DNA of 5,567 bases from contig CAMOHY010000163.1 in assembly GCA_946615495.1 (NCBI GenBank), positions 1 to 5,567 of the forward strand. Direction: 5' to 3'. The translations under genes and the position numbers were made by a program. Numbering within the stretch: the first letter of the stretch is position 1; each line of letters begins with the position of its first letter. The DNA comes from an uncultured Clostridia bacterium. Lineage in GTDB: Bacteria; Bacillota; Clostridia; Christensenellales; Aristaeellaceae. Shown here in pieces: positions 1 to 5,567 of the stretch. The notes under the pieces were generated by a model that was given only the letters and a program-made list of their open reading frames with translations, searched no databases and had not been told where the DNA came from.

Positions 1-311
1 GCGGCGTTGCATTCCGCGATGGCCAGGGCGCGGGCCGCCGCCCGGCCCAGATAATGGCCGCCCACCGTGCGCCCCTCCTCCACGGCTTGCAGAAGCTTGG
101 GGGCCTGGCCGCCGGTCATGCCGCTCATGGAATGGGTTTTGGAGTCGAAGCCCTTTTCCGCGCTTTGGCGCATCACCAGCAGGGCTTGCTGCATTTTATC
201 GTCAATTTCCTCCGCGGAAATGCCGTTATACTTGCGTTCGCTCCGCCGGGCCGCTTCCGCCAGGCCAATGCCCTCGGCGGACTGCACCAGGTTGGCAAGA
301 GAATATTCCAT
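1..311 (-). CDS. sdaAA: L-serine dehydratase, iron-sulfur-dependent, alpha subunit (5' part, cut by window edge)
   Basis: This is the catalytic subunit of the two-subunit [4Fe-4S] L-serine ammonia-lyase, which converts L-serine to pyruvate and ammonia in the cytoplasm. Only the first 103 codons lie in the window; the reading frame is open to base 1. The translation begins MEYSLANLVQSAEG and contains the family signature SMSGMTGGQAPKL (about residues 62-74), followed by an Ala-rich helix ending AIAECNA (about residues 97-103). That stretch directly precedes the family's Gly-rich PTAGS region, which would lie outside the window. The cluster-binding cysteines are in the C-terminal part and cannot be checked. 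The ATG at 309-311 is preceded by an AGGAAGGAA ribosome binding site (316-324). It lies downstream of sdaAB in the same direction, with a small reading frame filling the gap. Family assignment is by motif recognition. The gene is partial because of the window, and I see no sign that it is broken. Confidence 0.9.
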   Translation of the reverse strand, partial: MEYSLANLVQSAEGIGLAEAARRSERKYNGISAEEIDDKMQQALLVMRQSAEKGFDSKTHSMSGMTGGQAPKLLQAVEEGRTVGGHYLGRAAARALAIAECNA

Positions 312-329
312 AGGGTTCCTTCCTCTCCG

Positions 330-542
330 TTATGGTTCTTTATCGTCCAAATCAGAATCCTGGCAATCATAGGCGGGCCCAAAGGCGCCGGAGGCCATTT
401 TGTTCAGGCGCTTGGAGCTCAAATACATCCATTCGTTCCAGACGCTCTGGCCCTGAGGATTGCTCAGGGGAAGCGGCTGAATATGGAAAAAGGCGCGGCC
501 CGCGGTGCATCCGCATTCCGGATGATTCTTTTGCCTGCTCAA
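330..542 (-). CDS. Small uncharacterised 70-aa protein between sdaAB and sdaAA
   Basis: I do not recognise this protein. The frame fits the gap between the two serine dehydratase genes almost exactly. Its TTG start (540-542) overlaps the sdaAB TGA stop as TTGA, and its TAA ends 18 bases before the sdaAA ATG. Third codon positions are fairly rich in G and C, as in the flanking genes. The product is hydrophilic, with a C-x-C pair near residues 10-12 (PECGCTAG), an aromatic WNEWMY stretch near residues 35-40, and an acidic tail (DSDLDDKEP). There is no signal peptide or membrane segment. Against it: TTG is a weak start, there is no clear ribosome binding site just upstream, and translation would rely on coupling to sdaAB termination. 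Alternatively the 227-base gap is a non-coding spacer with a chance open frame. Its function is unknown. Confidence 0.5.
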   Translation of the reverse strand: MSRQKNHPECGCTAGRAFFHIQPLPLSNPQGQSVWNEWMYLSSKRLNKMASGAFGPAYDCQDSDLDDKEP

Positions 543-1198
543 ATCTGGTCCAGCAGCGTCACGTCGGTCACGGCGGGCAAAATTTTCAGCGCGGCAAGGA
601 GGCTATCCTGGGGGCGCTGGTCCAGTTCGATGGCCATAATGGCTTCGCCCCCCGCCTCCCGGCGAAACACCCGCATGGTGGCGATGTTGATTTTCACGCC
701 GGACAGCAGATGCGTGACCATGGCGATGGCCCCCGGCGCGTCGGTGTGGCGGATGACCAGGGTGGTGCGCGCCCCGGAAAAGCCCACCTCCAGCCCGTCC
801 AGGTACTGCACCTTGATGCGCCCGCCGCCGATGCTGGCGGCCTGCACCACCACGTGCTTGCCGCTTTCGCCGGTCACGTCCACCACCACGGTGTTGGGGT
901 GGGCATCCCGCAGCTTGACGGGGCGGAAGGTGATATCCAGCCCCGCTTCCTTGGCCAGCTTTAAACTGCGGCGGAGCCGCTCGTCATCCACGCTCATATC
1001 CATCAATCCGCCGGCCACCGCTCGGTCCGTGCCGTGACCCACATAGGTTTTTTCAAAGGAGCCATGGAAGGATACCACGGCCTTCACCGGCTTTTCGCCC
1101 AACAGCTGCCGGGCCACCCGGCCAATGCGCGCCGCCCCCGCCGTGTGGGAGGAGCTGGGCCCGATCATCACCGGGCCAATGATATCAAACAGATTCAC
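539..1198 (-). CDS. sdaAB: L-serine dehydratase, iron-sulfur-dependent, beta subunit
   Basis: This is the 219-aa beta subunit of the [4Fe-4S] L-serine ammonia-lyase, which pairs with the alpha subunit to deaminate L-serine to pyruvate. The N-terminal family motif DIIGPVMIGPSSSHTAGAAR spans residues 5-24. It is followed by GHGTDRA (54-60), HPNT (100-103) and SIGGG (122-126), all typical of the SDH beta domain. Residues 146-219 form a C-terminal ACT domain (TLVIRHTDAPGAIAMV and onward), as expected for the Firmicutes-type subunit; ACT domains often bind amino acids for regulation. Length is normal. The start is GTG at 1196-1198, chosen because the family begins MNLFDIIGP. It has an AAAGGGG ribosome binding site at 1208-1214, and its GTG overlaps the TGA of the upstream transporter gene (GTGA), implying translational coupling. 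Confidence 0.95.
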   Translation of the reverse strand: MNLFDIIGPVMIGPSSSHTAGAARIGRVARQLLGEKPVKAVVSFHGSFEKTYVGHGTDRAVAGGLMDMSVDDERLRRSLKLAKEAGLDITFRPVKLRDAHPNTVVVDVTGESGKHVVVQAASIGGGRIKVQYLDGLEVGFSGARTTLVIRHTDAPGAIAMVTHLLSGVKINIATMRVFRREAGGEAIMAIELDQRPQDSLLAALKILPAVTDVTLLDQI

Positions 1199-3405
1199 GG
1201 AGCTTTACCCCTTTCAGGCTTCGTATTTTGCGCCGCGCCTTTCACCACGGCCCGGTCGCCCAGCGCCAGCAGGGCGGGCAGCAGCGTGAGCACGAGAAAA
1301 ACGGAAATGGCCGCTCCCCTGGATAGCAATAACCCAATGGCGGAGATATAATACACGCTGCACAGCCGGCCGATGATGTATCCGGCGGTGGTGAGGATGA
1401 CGCCGGAGGTGAGCACGGTGGGCAGGGCGCGCTGCAGGGCGCTCGTCAGGGCTTGCGGTACCTGGAGGCCGGACAGGCGGCTGTCCCGGTAATGGGAGGA
1501 AAGCAGGATGCCGTAATCAATGGTGGCCCCCATTTGGATGGATACGCAGATGAGATAGCTCATGAAAAAAATGGGCTGGCGGATGAGATGGGAAATGCCC
1601 ATGGCGATCCAAATGGCGCCTTCGATAACGAACACCAGCAGGGCGGGCAGGGCCACGGCCCGGAAGGACAGCGCCACGATGAGAAAAATGGCCGCCAGGG
1701 TAATCAAATTCACCTTCATCAGGTCGCCCTCAAAGGCGCTGCCGATATCGTAGGTGGACATGGGGATGCCGGTCAAATAGAAATCGTCGCCGTAAAAGGA
1801 GCGCACGGTATTTTGGATTTCGTCGATGGCCGGGCGCATGGCGCCGTTGCTGACGGAGGAATTCATTTCCAGCAGCATGCGGCTGTAATGGGGGCCGTTA
1901 AACGCCGCTTTGGCGGCGGAAAGGGCGGATTGCAGGGAGGCGATGGCGCTGTTTCCCGCCAGCAGGGCGCCGGACGCTTCCAGCAGCCGGTCCGCCCGCA
2001 CGGACGCGCCGAAGCCTTGAGCGCGGAAAAACAGCGCTGCGGCCAGGGGACTGATGCCCGTCAGGTCCGCCACGTCCTGAGCGGTGTAATACGTTAGGGC
2101 CTGGGCCCCGGTTGTCACCATGGCGGACAATTCCTTCATAACGGGCGCGCCGTTCACGGTGAGGCCGGCAAGCGCCCCGGCCAATTGGCGCTGCACTTCG
2201 TAATCTTCGTCGCTTTCGCCGCCGGGAATCAGAATCACCAGGGGATTGGACGCGCCGAACACCTGCTCGATCTGCTGGCTTTCATCCTTCTGGGCCGTTT
2301 GTCCCGAATCGGTGAACAGATAGGCGTTGCCGCTTTGCAGGTAAAACCCGGCCAGGACCGATAAAACCAGCGCCAGGGCCAGAGGACGGCGCAGGCGATA
2401 GACCCCGCGGGCCAAATGCTCGCCGCCCAGGCGCAGGGACTTATGGCGGGTGCAGCGCAGGGCGCGGCCCAGCAGCAGCGTTACCGCCGGCATGAGCAGG
2501 AACACGCACAGCATGCTCAGAACGATGCCCTTGCTGAGCACCAGGCCGATATCAAAGCCGATGGAGAAGCTCATGAACAAAAGGCTCAAAAGCCCCGCCA
2601 CGGTGGTCATGGCGCTGGAGCCAATGGGCATAAAGGAATGGGCCAGGGCTTCCGTCATGGCCTCCTCCCGCTTCATGCCCGCGTCCAAAAAGCCGTTGTA
2701 GGCGTGCAGCAGCATAATGGCGTAATCAATGGACAGGGCCAGCTGCAAAATAGCGCTTACGGCGAAGGTAATGAAGGATACATCGGCAAAAATAAAATTG
2801 GTGCCCATATTGAGCAGGATGGAAACGGCCAGCACCAGCAGAATGACCGCGGGCTCCAGCCAGGCGTGGGAGGTGAGCAGCAGCACCAGCAGCACCACCA
2901 GAATGGCGATGCCCATCACGCCGGGAATTTCCGCCCCCACGCTTTTTTGCACGTCCAGCAGCGCCGCCGCCTGGCCGCCCACGGCGTAGGGCCCTGCGCA
3001 TTTAAACATTTGCCTCAGTTCATCCACCAGGGCGGAGGCGTCGCAGTCCTTTAAGGTCAGCGTGACCAATTGGTAGGTGACGCCGTCCACGGCGCGCTCG
3101 TCCTCCTGGGGGTCGTGGGAAGCCAATTGCACCTGGGGCAGGGCGCTTAGCGCCTGCACGCACTCCGTTAACGAAGCGGCGTCCAGGTCCTGAAACATGA
3201 GGCGCAATTGCTCGCTGGAGTCAAATTCCTCTTCCATCACCTTCAGCGCCCGTTTGGTCATGGTGCCCTCGCCCAGATACCGGGTCAGGTCATAGTTGAT
3301 GCGGGTTTTTCCGATGGTGAAAACGCATATTGCGGCTGCGGCGGCCATGAAAAAAAGAATGGCTGTCCGCAGCCGCACAATGCCCGCGGCGATCCTCCGC
3401 TTCAT
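1195..3405 (-). CDS. MMPL/RND-family membrane transporter (12 TM)
   Basis: This is a 736-aa cytoplasmic-membrane transporter of the RND superfamily, MMPL branch, which typically exports lipids, drugs or other hydrophobic molecules using the proton gradient. The layout is two similar halves. TM1 (about residues 12-32) is followed by an extracytoplasmic domain (about 35-160) and TM2-6 (about 162-315). TM7 (about 342-357) is followed by a second external domain (about 360-560) and TM8-12 (about 565-715). Each half carries the Asp-Tyr pair used for proton relay in MmpL3-type proteins: LSIDYAIML (D227, Y228) and ATIDYGILL (D630, Y631). Both pairs are intact, so the pump looks functional. The ATG at 3403-3405 is preferred over an upstream in-frame start at 3435 because a GGGAGGG ribosome binding site (3411-3417) sits 5 bases before it. 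The stop overlaps the sdaAB start (GTGA). The substrate cannot be predicted. The region just upstream is a dense hairpin array with no clear promoter. Confidence 0.92.
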   Translation of the reverse strand: MKRRIAAGIVRLRTAILFFMAAAAAICVFTIGKTRINYDLTRYLGEGTMTKRALKVMEEEFDSSEQLRLMFQDLDAASLTECVQALSALPQVQLASHDPQEDERAVDGVTYQLVTLTLKDCDASALVDELRQMFKCAGPYAVGGQAAALLDVQKSVGAEIPGVMGIAILVVLLVLLLTSHAWLEPAVILLVLAVSILLNMGTNFIFADVSFITFAVSAILQLALSIDYAIMLLHAYNGFLDAGMKREEAMTEALAHSFMPIGSSAMTTVAGLLSLLFMSFSIGFDIGLVLSKGIVLSMLCVFLLMPAVTLLLGRALRCTRHKSLRLGGEHLARGVYRLRRPLALALVLSVLAGFYLQSGNAYLFTDSGQTAQKDESQQIEQVFGASNPLVILIPGGESDEDYEVQRQLAGALAGLTVNGAPVMKELSAMVTTGAQALTYYTAQDVADLTGISPLAAALFFRAQGFGASVRADRLLEASGALLAGNSAIASLQSALSAAKAAFNGPHYSRMLLEMNSSVSNGAMRPAIDEIQNTVRSFYGDDFYLTGIPMSTYDIGSAFEGDLMKVNLITLAAIFLIVALSFRAVALPALLVFVIEGAIWIAMGISHLIRQPIFFMSYLICVSIQMGATIDYGILLSSHYRDSRLSGLQVPQALTSALQRALPTVLTSGVILTTAGYIIGRLCSVYYISAIGLLLSRGAAISVFLVLTLLPALLALGDRAVVKGAAQNTKPERGKAP

Positions 3406-3443
3406 GCGTTCCCTCCCTTTTTGAAGATTCAGCAAACGCCAAA

Positions 3444-3468
3444 GAGGGGGCAGAAAAATTGCCCCCTC
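3444..3468 (-). terminator. Hairpin in transporter leader; possible terminator or attenuator (left terminal hairpin)
   Basis: GAGGGGGCA/TGCCCCCTC with a 7-base loop is nearly the same hairpin as the one at 3711-3734. On the minus strand it is followed by TTTGGCGTTTGC, a short and interrupted T-run, and it ends about 38 bases before the transporter ATG. If the transporter is reached by read-through from the epimerase genes, this hairpin would be the last barrier before its ribosome binding site. A regulatory role is inference only, since no alternative fold is evident that would release it. Confidence 0.3.
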
Positions 3469-3530
3469 AGAGCATCGACTTTGTCAATGCTCTGCCATCG
3501 AAAGTCTGCGAGCAGTCTTTCGATGGGAAC

Positions 3531-3602
3531 ATCCATTTGCTGTAAAATGGCATTTCCAGGCTGAACTGCCTGGAAATGCTCATTTTACGGCCGCAAATTG
3601 AT
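3531..3602 (-). repeat. Long hairpin inside the array (72 nt)
   Basis: This is the largest stem in the array. GCATTTCCAGGC (3550-3561) pairs with GCCTGGAAATGC (3568-3579) around a 6-base loop. The stem continues past one bulged T (3580) with GTAAAATG (3542-3549) pairing CATTTTAC (3581-3588). After a small internal loop (3541 against 3589-3592) it resumes with ATTTGC/GCAAAT (3535-3540/3593-3598), then ATC/GAT (3531-3533/3600-3602). That is 20 nearly continuous base pairs plus 9 more. This is too long to be a typical terminator stem; it could be an RNase III-type processing substrate or the core fold of a repeat element. Confidence 0.85.
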
Positions 3603-3710
3603 AGAGGAAGCAACATGCTGTTGCTCCTCGGACCGGCAAAGCCGGTCCTGCGGATTGTTGATGAAAGGGCCAAAGCCCTTTCATACTTTTTCAGAGTTTG
3701 CCGACACTCT

Positions 3711-3734
3711 GAGGGGGCAGAAAATTGCCCCCTC
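3711..3734 (-). terminator. Possible terminator after the epimerase genes (right terminal hairpin)
   Basis: A 9-bp GC-rich stem GAGGGGGCA/TGCCCCCTC with a 6-base A/T-rich loop begins 13 bases after the stop codon of the second epimerase gene. On the minus strand the bases after the stem are TCAGAG rather than a run of T, so intrinsic termination in the gene direction would be weak. On the plus strand it is followed by CTCTTTCTT, closer to a terminator tail, but no plus-strand gene is seen. It may instead protect the 3' end or simply be the element's end. Confidence 0.35.
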
Positions 3735-3746
3735 TTTCTTATGCGA

Positions 3747-4592
3747 TTATTCGGCGGCTTTTCGGATGAATTTCAAAGCGTTTTTCAGGGCGGGCAAATT
3801 CTGCTCCGGCCCCTCAAATTCATAGGAGACCACGCCCTGATACCCGTTTTCCTTCAGGATGCTCAGGCATTTACGCACCGGCACCACGCCGTGGCCCGCC
3901 ACCGTGCCCCGGATATAATTGCCGTTGCGGGTGTGAATCCAGCCGTCGCCGGGATTATCCTCAGCGAAGGATTTAAAAATGAAATCCTTCACATGGGCAT
4001 GGAAAGCATAGGGCGCGGCAATGGGCACGGCGCGCAGGGGATTGTCGTCCGCGCACAGGAAGTTGCCCATATCCACCAGCCAACCGTAGTTGGGGTGGTT
4101 CACCGTGTGAATCAGCGTTTCCACGCGCTCTGCGTCCTGGAGAATGAAGCCGTGGTTTTCCGTGCAGGTGCGAACGCCCTTGGCCGCGGCGTATTCCGTC
4201 ACTTCCCGGATCATGGGCGCTACCGTTTTCACCGCCTGCCGCCAGCACATGCCCTCCGGCATGCTCCAGAAGGCGTCGTGGCGCATCACCGGCGCGCCCA
4301 AAATGGCCGCCAGGTCCACCTGGCCCTTGATGCGTTCCACTTCGTTTTCGTGGTTCAAAAAGTCCGCCCCGACGGTATAGGCGGCGATGGGCAGCTTCAG
4401 CTTGGCGCAGTAATCCCGAATGTCCGAGGCCAAGGCCGCCAGGCTGGGGGCGGGCTGCACGTCCAGGCTCAGGTCAATAAATTCAATGGCGTCAAAGCCC
4501 ATTTCCTTGGCCAGATCGCAAATTTGAAAGTAATTCGCCTTGGTTTCGTTCATGTACTGGGCAAAGCTGTAAGAAGAAACGCCAATTTTCAT
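3747..4592 (-). CDS. Sugar phosphate isomerase/epimerase, TIM-barrel (second of a paralogous pair)
   Basis: This 281-aa cytoplasmic protein belongs to the xylose-isomerase-like TIM-barrel superfamily (AP endonuclease 2 fold), whose members isomerise or epimerise sugars and inositol derivatives with a divalent metal. The start MKIGVSSYSF is the typical first strand. The likely metal ligands are Glu145 in TENHGF, Asp174 in VDMGN, His200 in HAHVKDF and Glu258 in SYEFEG, matching the four-residue set of the tagatose 3-epimerase/IolE-type enzymes. MRHD (103-106) and RNGNYIRGT (222-230) are shared with the neighbouring paralog. The ATG (4590-4592) has a GGGAGGG ribosome binding site at 4601-4607 and lies 16 bases after the upstream gene, so the two are co-transcribed. 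The length is complete. DNA repair (endonuclease IV) is unlikely because that family's larger zinc-ligand set is not evident. The substrate is unknown. Confidence 0.88.
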   Translation of the reverse strand: MKIGVSSYSFAQYMNETKANYFQICDLAKEMGFDAIEFIDLSLDVQPAPSLAALASDIRDYCAKLKLPIAAYTVGADFLNHENEVERIKGQVDLAAILGAPVMRHDAFWSMPEGMCWRQAVKTVAPMIREVTEYAAAKGVRTCTENHGFILQDAERVETLIHTVNHPNYGWLVDMGNFLCADDNPLRAVPIAAPYAFHAHVKDFIFKSFAEDNPGDGWIHTRNGNYIRGTVAGHGVVPVRKCLSILKENGYQGVVSYEFEGPEQNLPALKNALKFIRKAAE

Positions 4593-4608
4593 ATTTCTGT
4601 CCCTCCCG

Positions 4609-5511
4609 TTATACTTCGTTCCAGATCCGGCGGGCGTTCTGCATGCCTACGGCGGTGGCGTATTTTCCATCCTCCAGGCCCTCGAATTCGATGGCGATGT
4701 CTCCATCATAGCCGGAGGACTTGAGGGAATGCAGGATGGCCCAAATGTCCAAATCGCCCTGAGCCAGGATGGCCCCGCGCAGGTATTTGCCGCCCCGCGA
4801 ACGGAACCAGCTTCCCGCGCAGTCAAACTGCGTGCTGTCGCCGGGATCGCGGGTGCGGATATAGAAATCCTTCAGGTGCACCATGCGGGTGAGGGGAGAT
4901 AAGGTGTCCGCCGCCACGGCGGCGTCCTCGTCCACGCACACGATGTTGCCGGTATCCAGCAGCAGGCCGTAGTTTTCATGGTTCACCCGGTTGAGGATGC
5001 GCTCCACCCGGTCGCAGCCGTTGGCGAAGAAGCCGTGGTTTTCAATCAGGGTGTTCACGCCCCGCTTCTTTCCGTGCTCCGTCACTTCCGCCGCGGCGTC
5101 GGCCATCACGGGCAGCCAGCGTTCAAAATCCTTCAGCGTGTTTTCCTTGTGGGGCCGGCGGAAGCCGCACACATCGTGCCGCATCCGGGGCACGCCCAGC
5201 TCGGCGGCAATGTCCACCTCGTGGCAAATGCGGGCAATTTCCTTTTTCAGCGCTTCGCCTTCCTTGCAAAAATCCGCCAGCACGGAATAATTGCACAGCG
5301 GAATGCCCGCGTCCTGCGCCCGGCGTTTTACTTTGCCGATGAAGTCCAAGTCAATCTTGCCGCTTTCCTTATCGTCAAACCGGAAGGCAAAGGGCACCAG
5401 CTCCATACATTCCGCGCCCTGGGCCGCCGCCCAATCGATGGCTTCCAGCAGGGTCATACTTCCCCGTTCAATTTCCCTGTCCAGGGAATAGGATGAAAGG
5501 CCAATCCTCAT
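4609..5511 (-). CDS. Sugar phosphate isomerase/epimerase, TIM-barrel (first of a paralogous pair)
   Basis: This 300-aa member of the same xylose-isomerase-like TIM-barrel family as the next gene shares GxSSYS at the start, ADF, MRHD (110-113), ENHGF, RVE, VNHxNYG, KDF, RGGKYLRG (239-246) and EFEG in the same order. The predicted metal ligands are Glu157 (LIENHGF), Asp186 (LLLDTGN), His212 (MVHLKDF) and Glu275 (IAIEFEG), all present. It carries a longer insert around residues 222-236 (DPGDSTQFDCAGSWF) than its paralog. The ATG at 5509-5511 is chosen over an in-frame start at 5556 because AAGGAG (5520-5525) lies 8 bases before it, and because MRIGLSSYS aligns with the paralog's first residues. 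It is the first gene of its transcript in this window. The reaction is probably sugar or polyol isomerisation or epimerisation; the actual substrate cannot be read. Confidence 0.88.
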   Translation of the reverse strand: MRIGLSSYSLDREIERGSMTLLEAIDWAAAQGAECMELVPFAFRFDDKESGKIDLDFIGKVKRRAQDAGIPLCNYSVLADFCKEGEALKKEIARICHEVDIAAELGVPRMRHDVCGFRRPHKENTLKDFERWLPVMADAAAEVTEHGKKRGVNTLIENHGFFANGCDRVERILNRVNHENYGLLLDTGNIVCVDEDAAVAADTLSPLTRMVHLKDFYIRTRDPGDSTQFDCAGSWFRSRGGKYLRGAILAQGDLDIWAILHSLKSSGYDGDIAIEFEGLEDGKYATAVGMQNARRIWNEV

Positions 5512-5546
5512 ATCGCACACTCCTTCACGATGAATTTGTTGTGAAT

Positions 5547-5555
5547 AGTATACCA
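5547..5555 (-). promoter_or_regulatory. Putative extended -10 promoter of the epimerase pair
   Basis: On the minus strand the bases read TGGTATACT, a close match to an extended -10 element (TGnTATAAT) of the housekeeping sigma factor. The site is about 35 bases before the ATG at 5511, which would give a leader of roughly 30 bases containing the AAGGAG site. The matching -35 region would lie beyond the window edge, so the promoter is only half visible. Confidence 0.45.
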
Positions 5556-5567
5556 TAACGCCCGCCG

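Larger units (their letters stand above)
3441..3737 (-). repeat. Array of nine stem-loops bounded by inverted repeats (MITE-like element or structured RNA)
   Basis: Nearly every base between the epimerase stop and the transporter leader can be paired locally. The stem-loops are: 3444-3468 (9 bp); 3468-3494 (8 bp plus 3 bp past one C/A mismatch); 3495-3526 (10 bp plus inner 3 bp); 3531-3602 (see separate entry); 3604-3629 (11 bp, one bulged A); 3630-3648 (GGACCGGC, loop AAA); 3661-3684 (ATGAAAGGGC, loop CAAA); 3691-3712 (7 bp); 3711-3734 (9 bp). The ends are mutual inverted repeats: AAAGAGGGGGCA (3441-3452) matches 3726-3737 exactly, and TGCCCCCTCAGAG (3460-3472) matches 3707-3719 exactly. Strand is given as minus because the one C/A mismatch (3476/3486) becomes a G-U pair in a minus-strand transcript and all the genes run that way. 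No target-site duplication is visible. It could be a non-autonomous mobile repeat, an RNA or leader, or a composite terminator; other copies in the genome would favour the first. Confidence 0.8.

Noticed and set aside
54..1037. Plus-strand open frame of 327 codons opposite sdaAB and the sdaAB-sdaAA gap
   Set aside because: It is antisense to well-supported genes, its composition (Arg/Ser/Ala/Pro rich) is typical of a shadow frame in GC-rich DNA, and it has no recognisable domain.
3482..3487. TTGACA on the minus strand as a -35 box for the transporter gene
   Set aside because: At spacers of 16 to 19 bases the downstream hexamers are GC-rich (GGGCAA and neighbours) and do not resemble a -10 box. 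The match lies within a stem and is better explained by base pairing.
3467..3673. Minus-strand 68-codon open frame inside the hairpin array
   Set aside because: It is explained by the folded repeat. The frame spans several perfect stems, has no convincing ribosome binding site and no known motif. If other copies of the element keep it open, this should be reconsidered.
3441..3737. CRISPR array or tandem direct repeats
   Set aside because: The stems differ in sequence, there are no regularly spaced identical repeats, and no cas gene is present.
3431..3747. Target-site duplication flanking the hairpin element
   Set aside because: The bases just outside the two ends (AACGCC on the left, CTTATG on the right) do not match, so no duplication can be claimed.
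3576..4724. Plus-strand open frame of 382 codons running from the hairpin array across the second epimerase gene
   Set aside because: It is opposite a clear TIM-barrel gene, His/Arg/Gln rich and without motifs. It begins inside the long hairpin.
4609..5556. Longer start for the first epimerase at 5556
   Set aside because: The extra 15 residues overlap the putative -10 element, lack a visible ribosome binding site, and do not align with the paralog's N-terminus.

Overview
The window reads as chromosomal DNA from a GC-rich Gram-positive anaerobe, most likely a gut or rumen Clostridia of the Oscillospiraceae type. The reasons are the split two-subunit (SdaAB/SdaAA) iron-sulfur L-serine dehydratase, the strong GGGAGGG/AAGGAG ribosome binding sites, and tightly packed genes with 4-base overlaps. 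The lineage is inference from these traits, not from a marker gene. Every gene I can support lies on the minus strand, so transcription runs from high to low coordinates.

From the right edge, a putative extended -10 promoter (near 5550) leads into two consecutive paralogous TIM-barrel sugar-phosphate isomerase/epimerase genes (5511-4609 and 4592-3747). They are 16 bases apart and very probably one transcript. Both keep the Glu/Asp/His/Glu metal-binding set of the xylose-isomerase-like fold, but their substrates cannot be read from the sequence.

The 341-base gap 3406-3746 is the most unusual part of the window. About 297 bases of it (3441-3737) form an almost uninterrupted string of nine stem-loops. 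The string is bounded by near-identical hairpins that together make perfect inverted repeat arms. One internal hairpin is 72 nt long. No convincing protein is encoded here. It could be a MITE-like mobile repeat, a structured RNA or leader, or a composite terminator.

To the left is a second tightly linked set. An MMPL/RND-type 12-TM exporter (3405-1195) overlaps by four bases (GTGA) the GTG start of sdaAB, the L-serine dehydratase beta subunit (1198-539). Next comes a small uncharacterised 70-codon reading frame (542-330) whose TTG start overlaps the sdaAB stop (TTGA). Last is the 5' part of sdaAA, the catalytic alpha subunit (311 to beyond the left edge). The sda genes together make the enzyme that deaminates L-serine to pyruvate and ammonia. 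The role of an exporter in the same transcript is unknown. No standard promoter was found directly before the exporter gene, so it may depend on read-through from the epimerase genes or on something inside the hairpin array.
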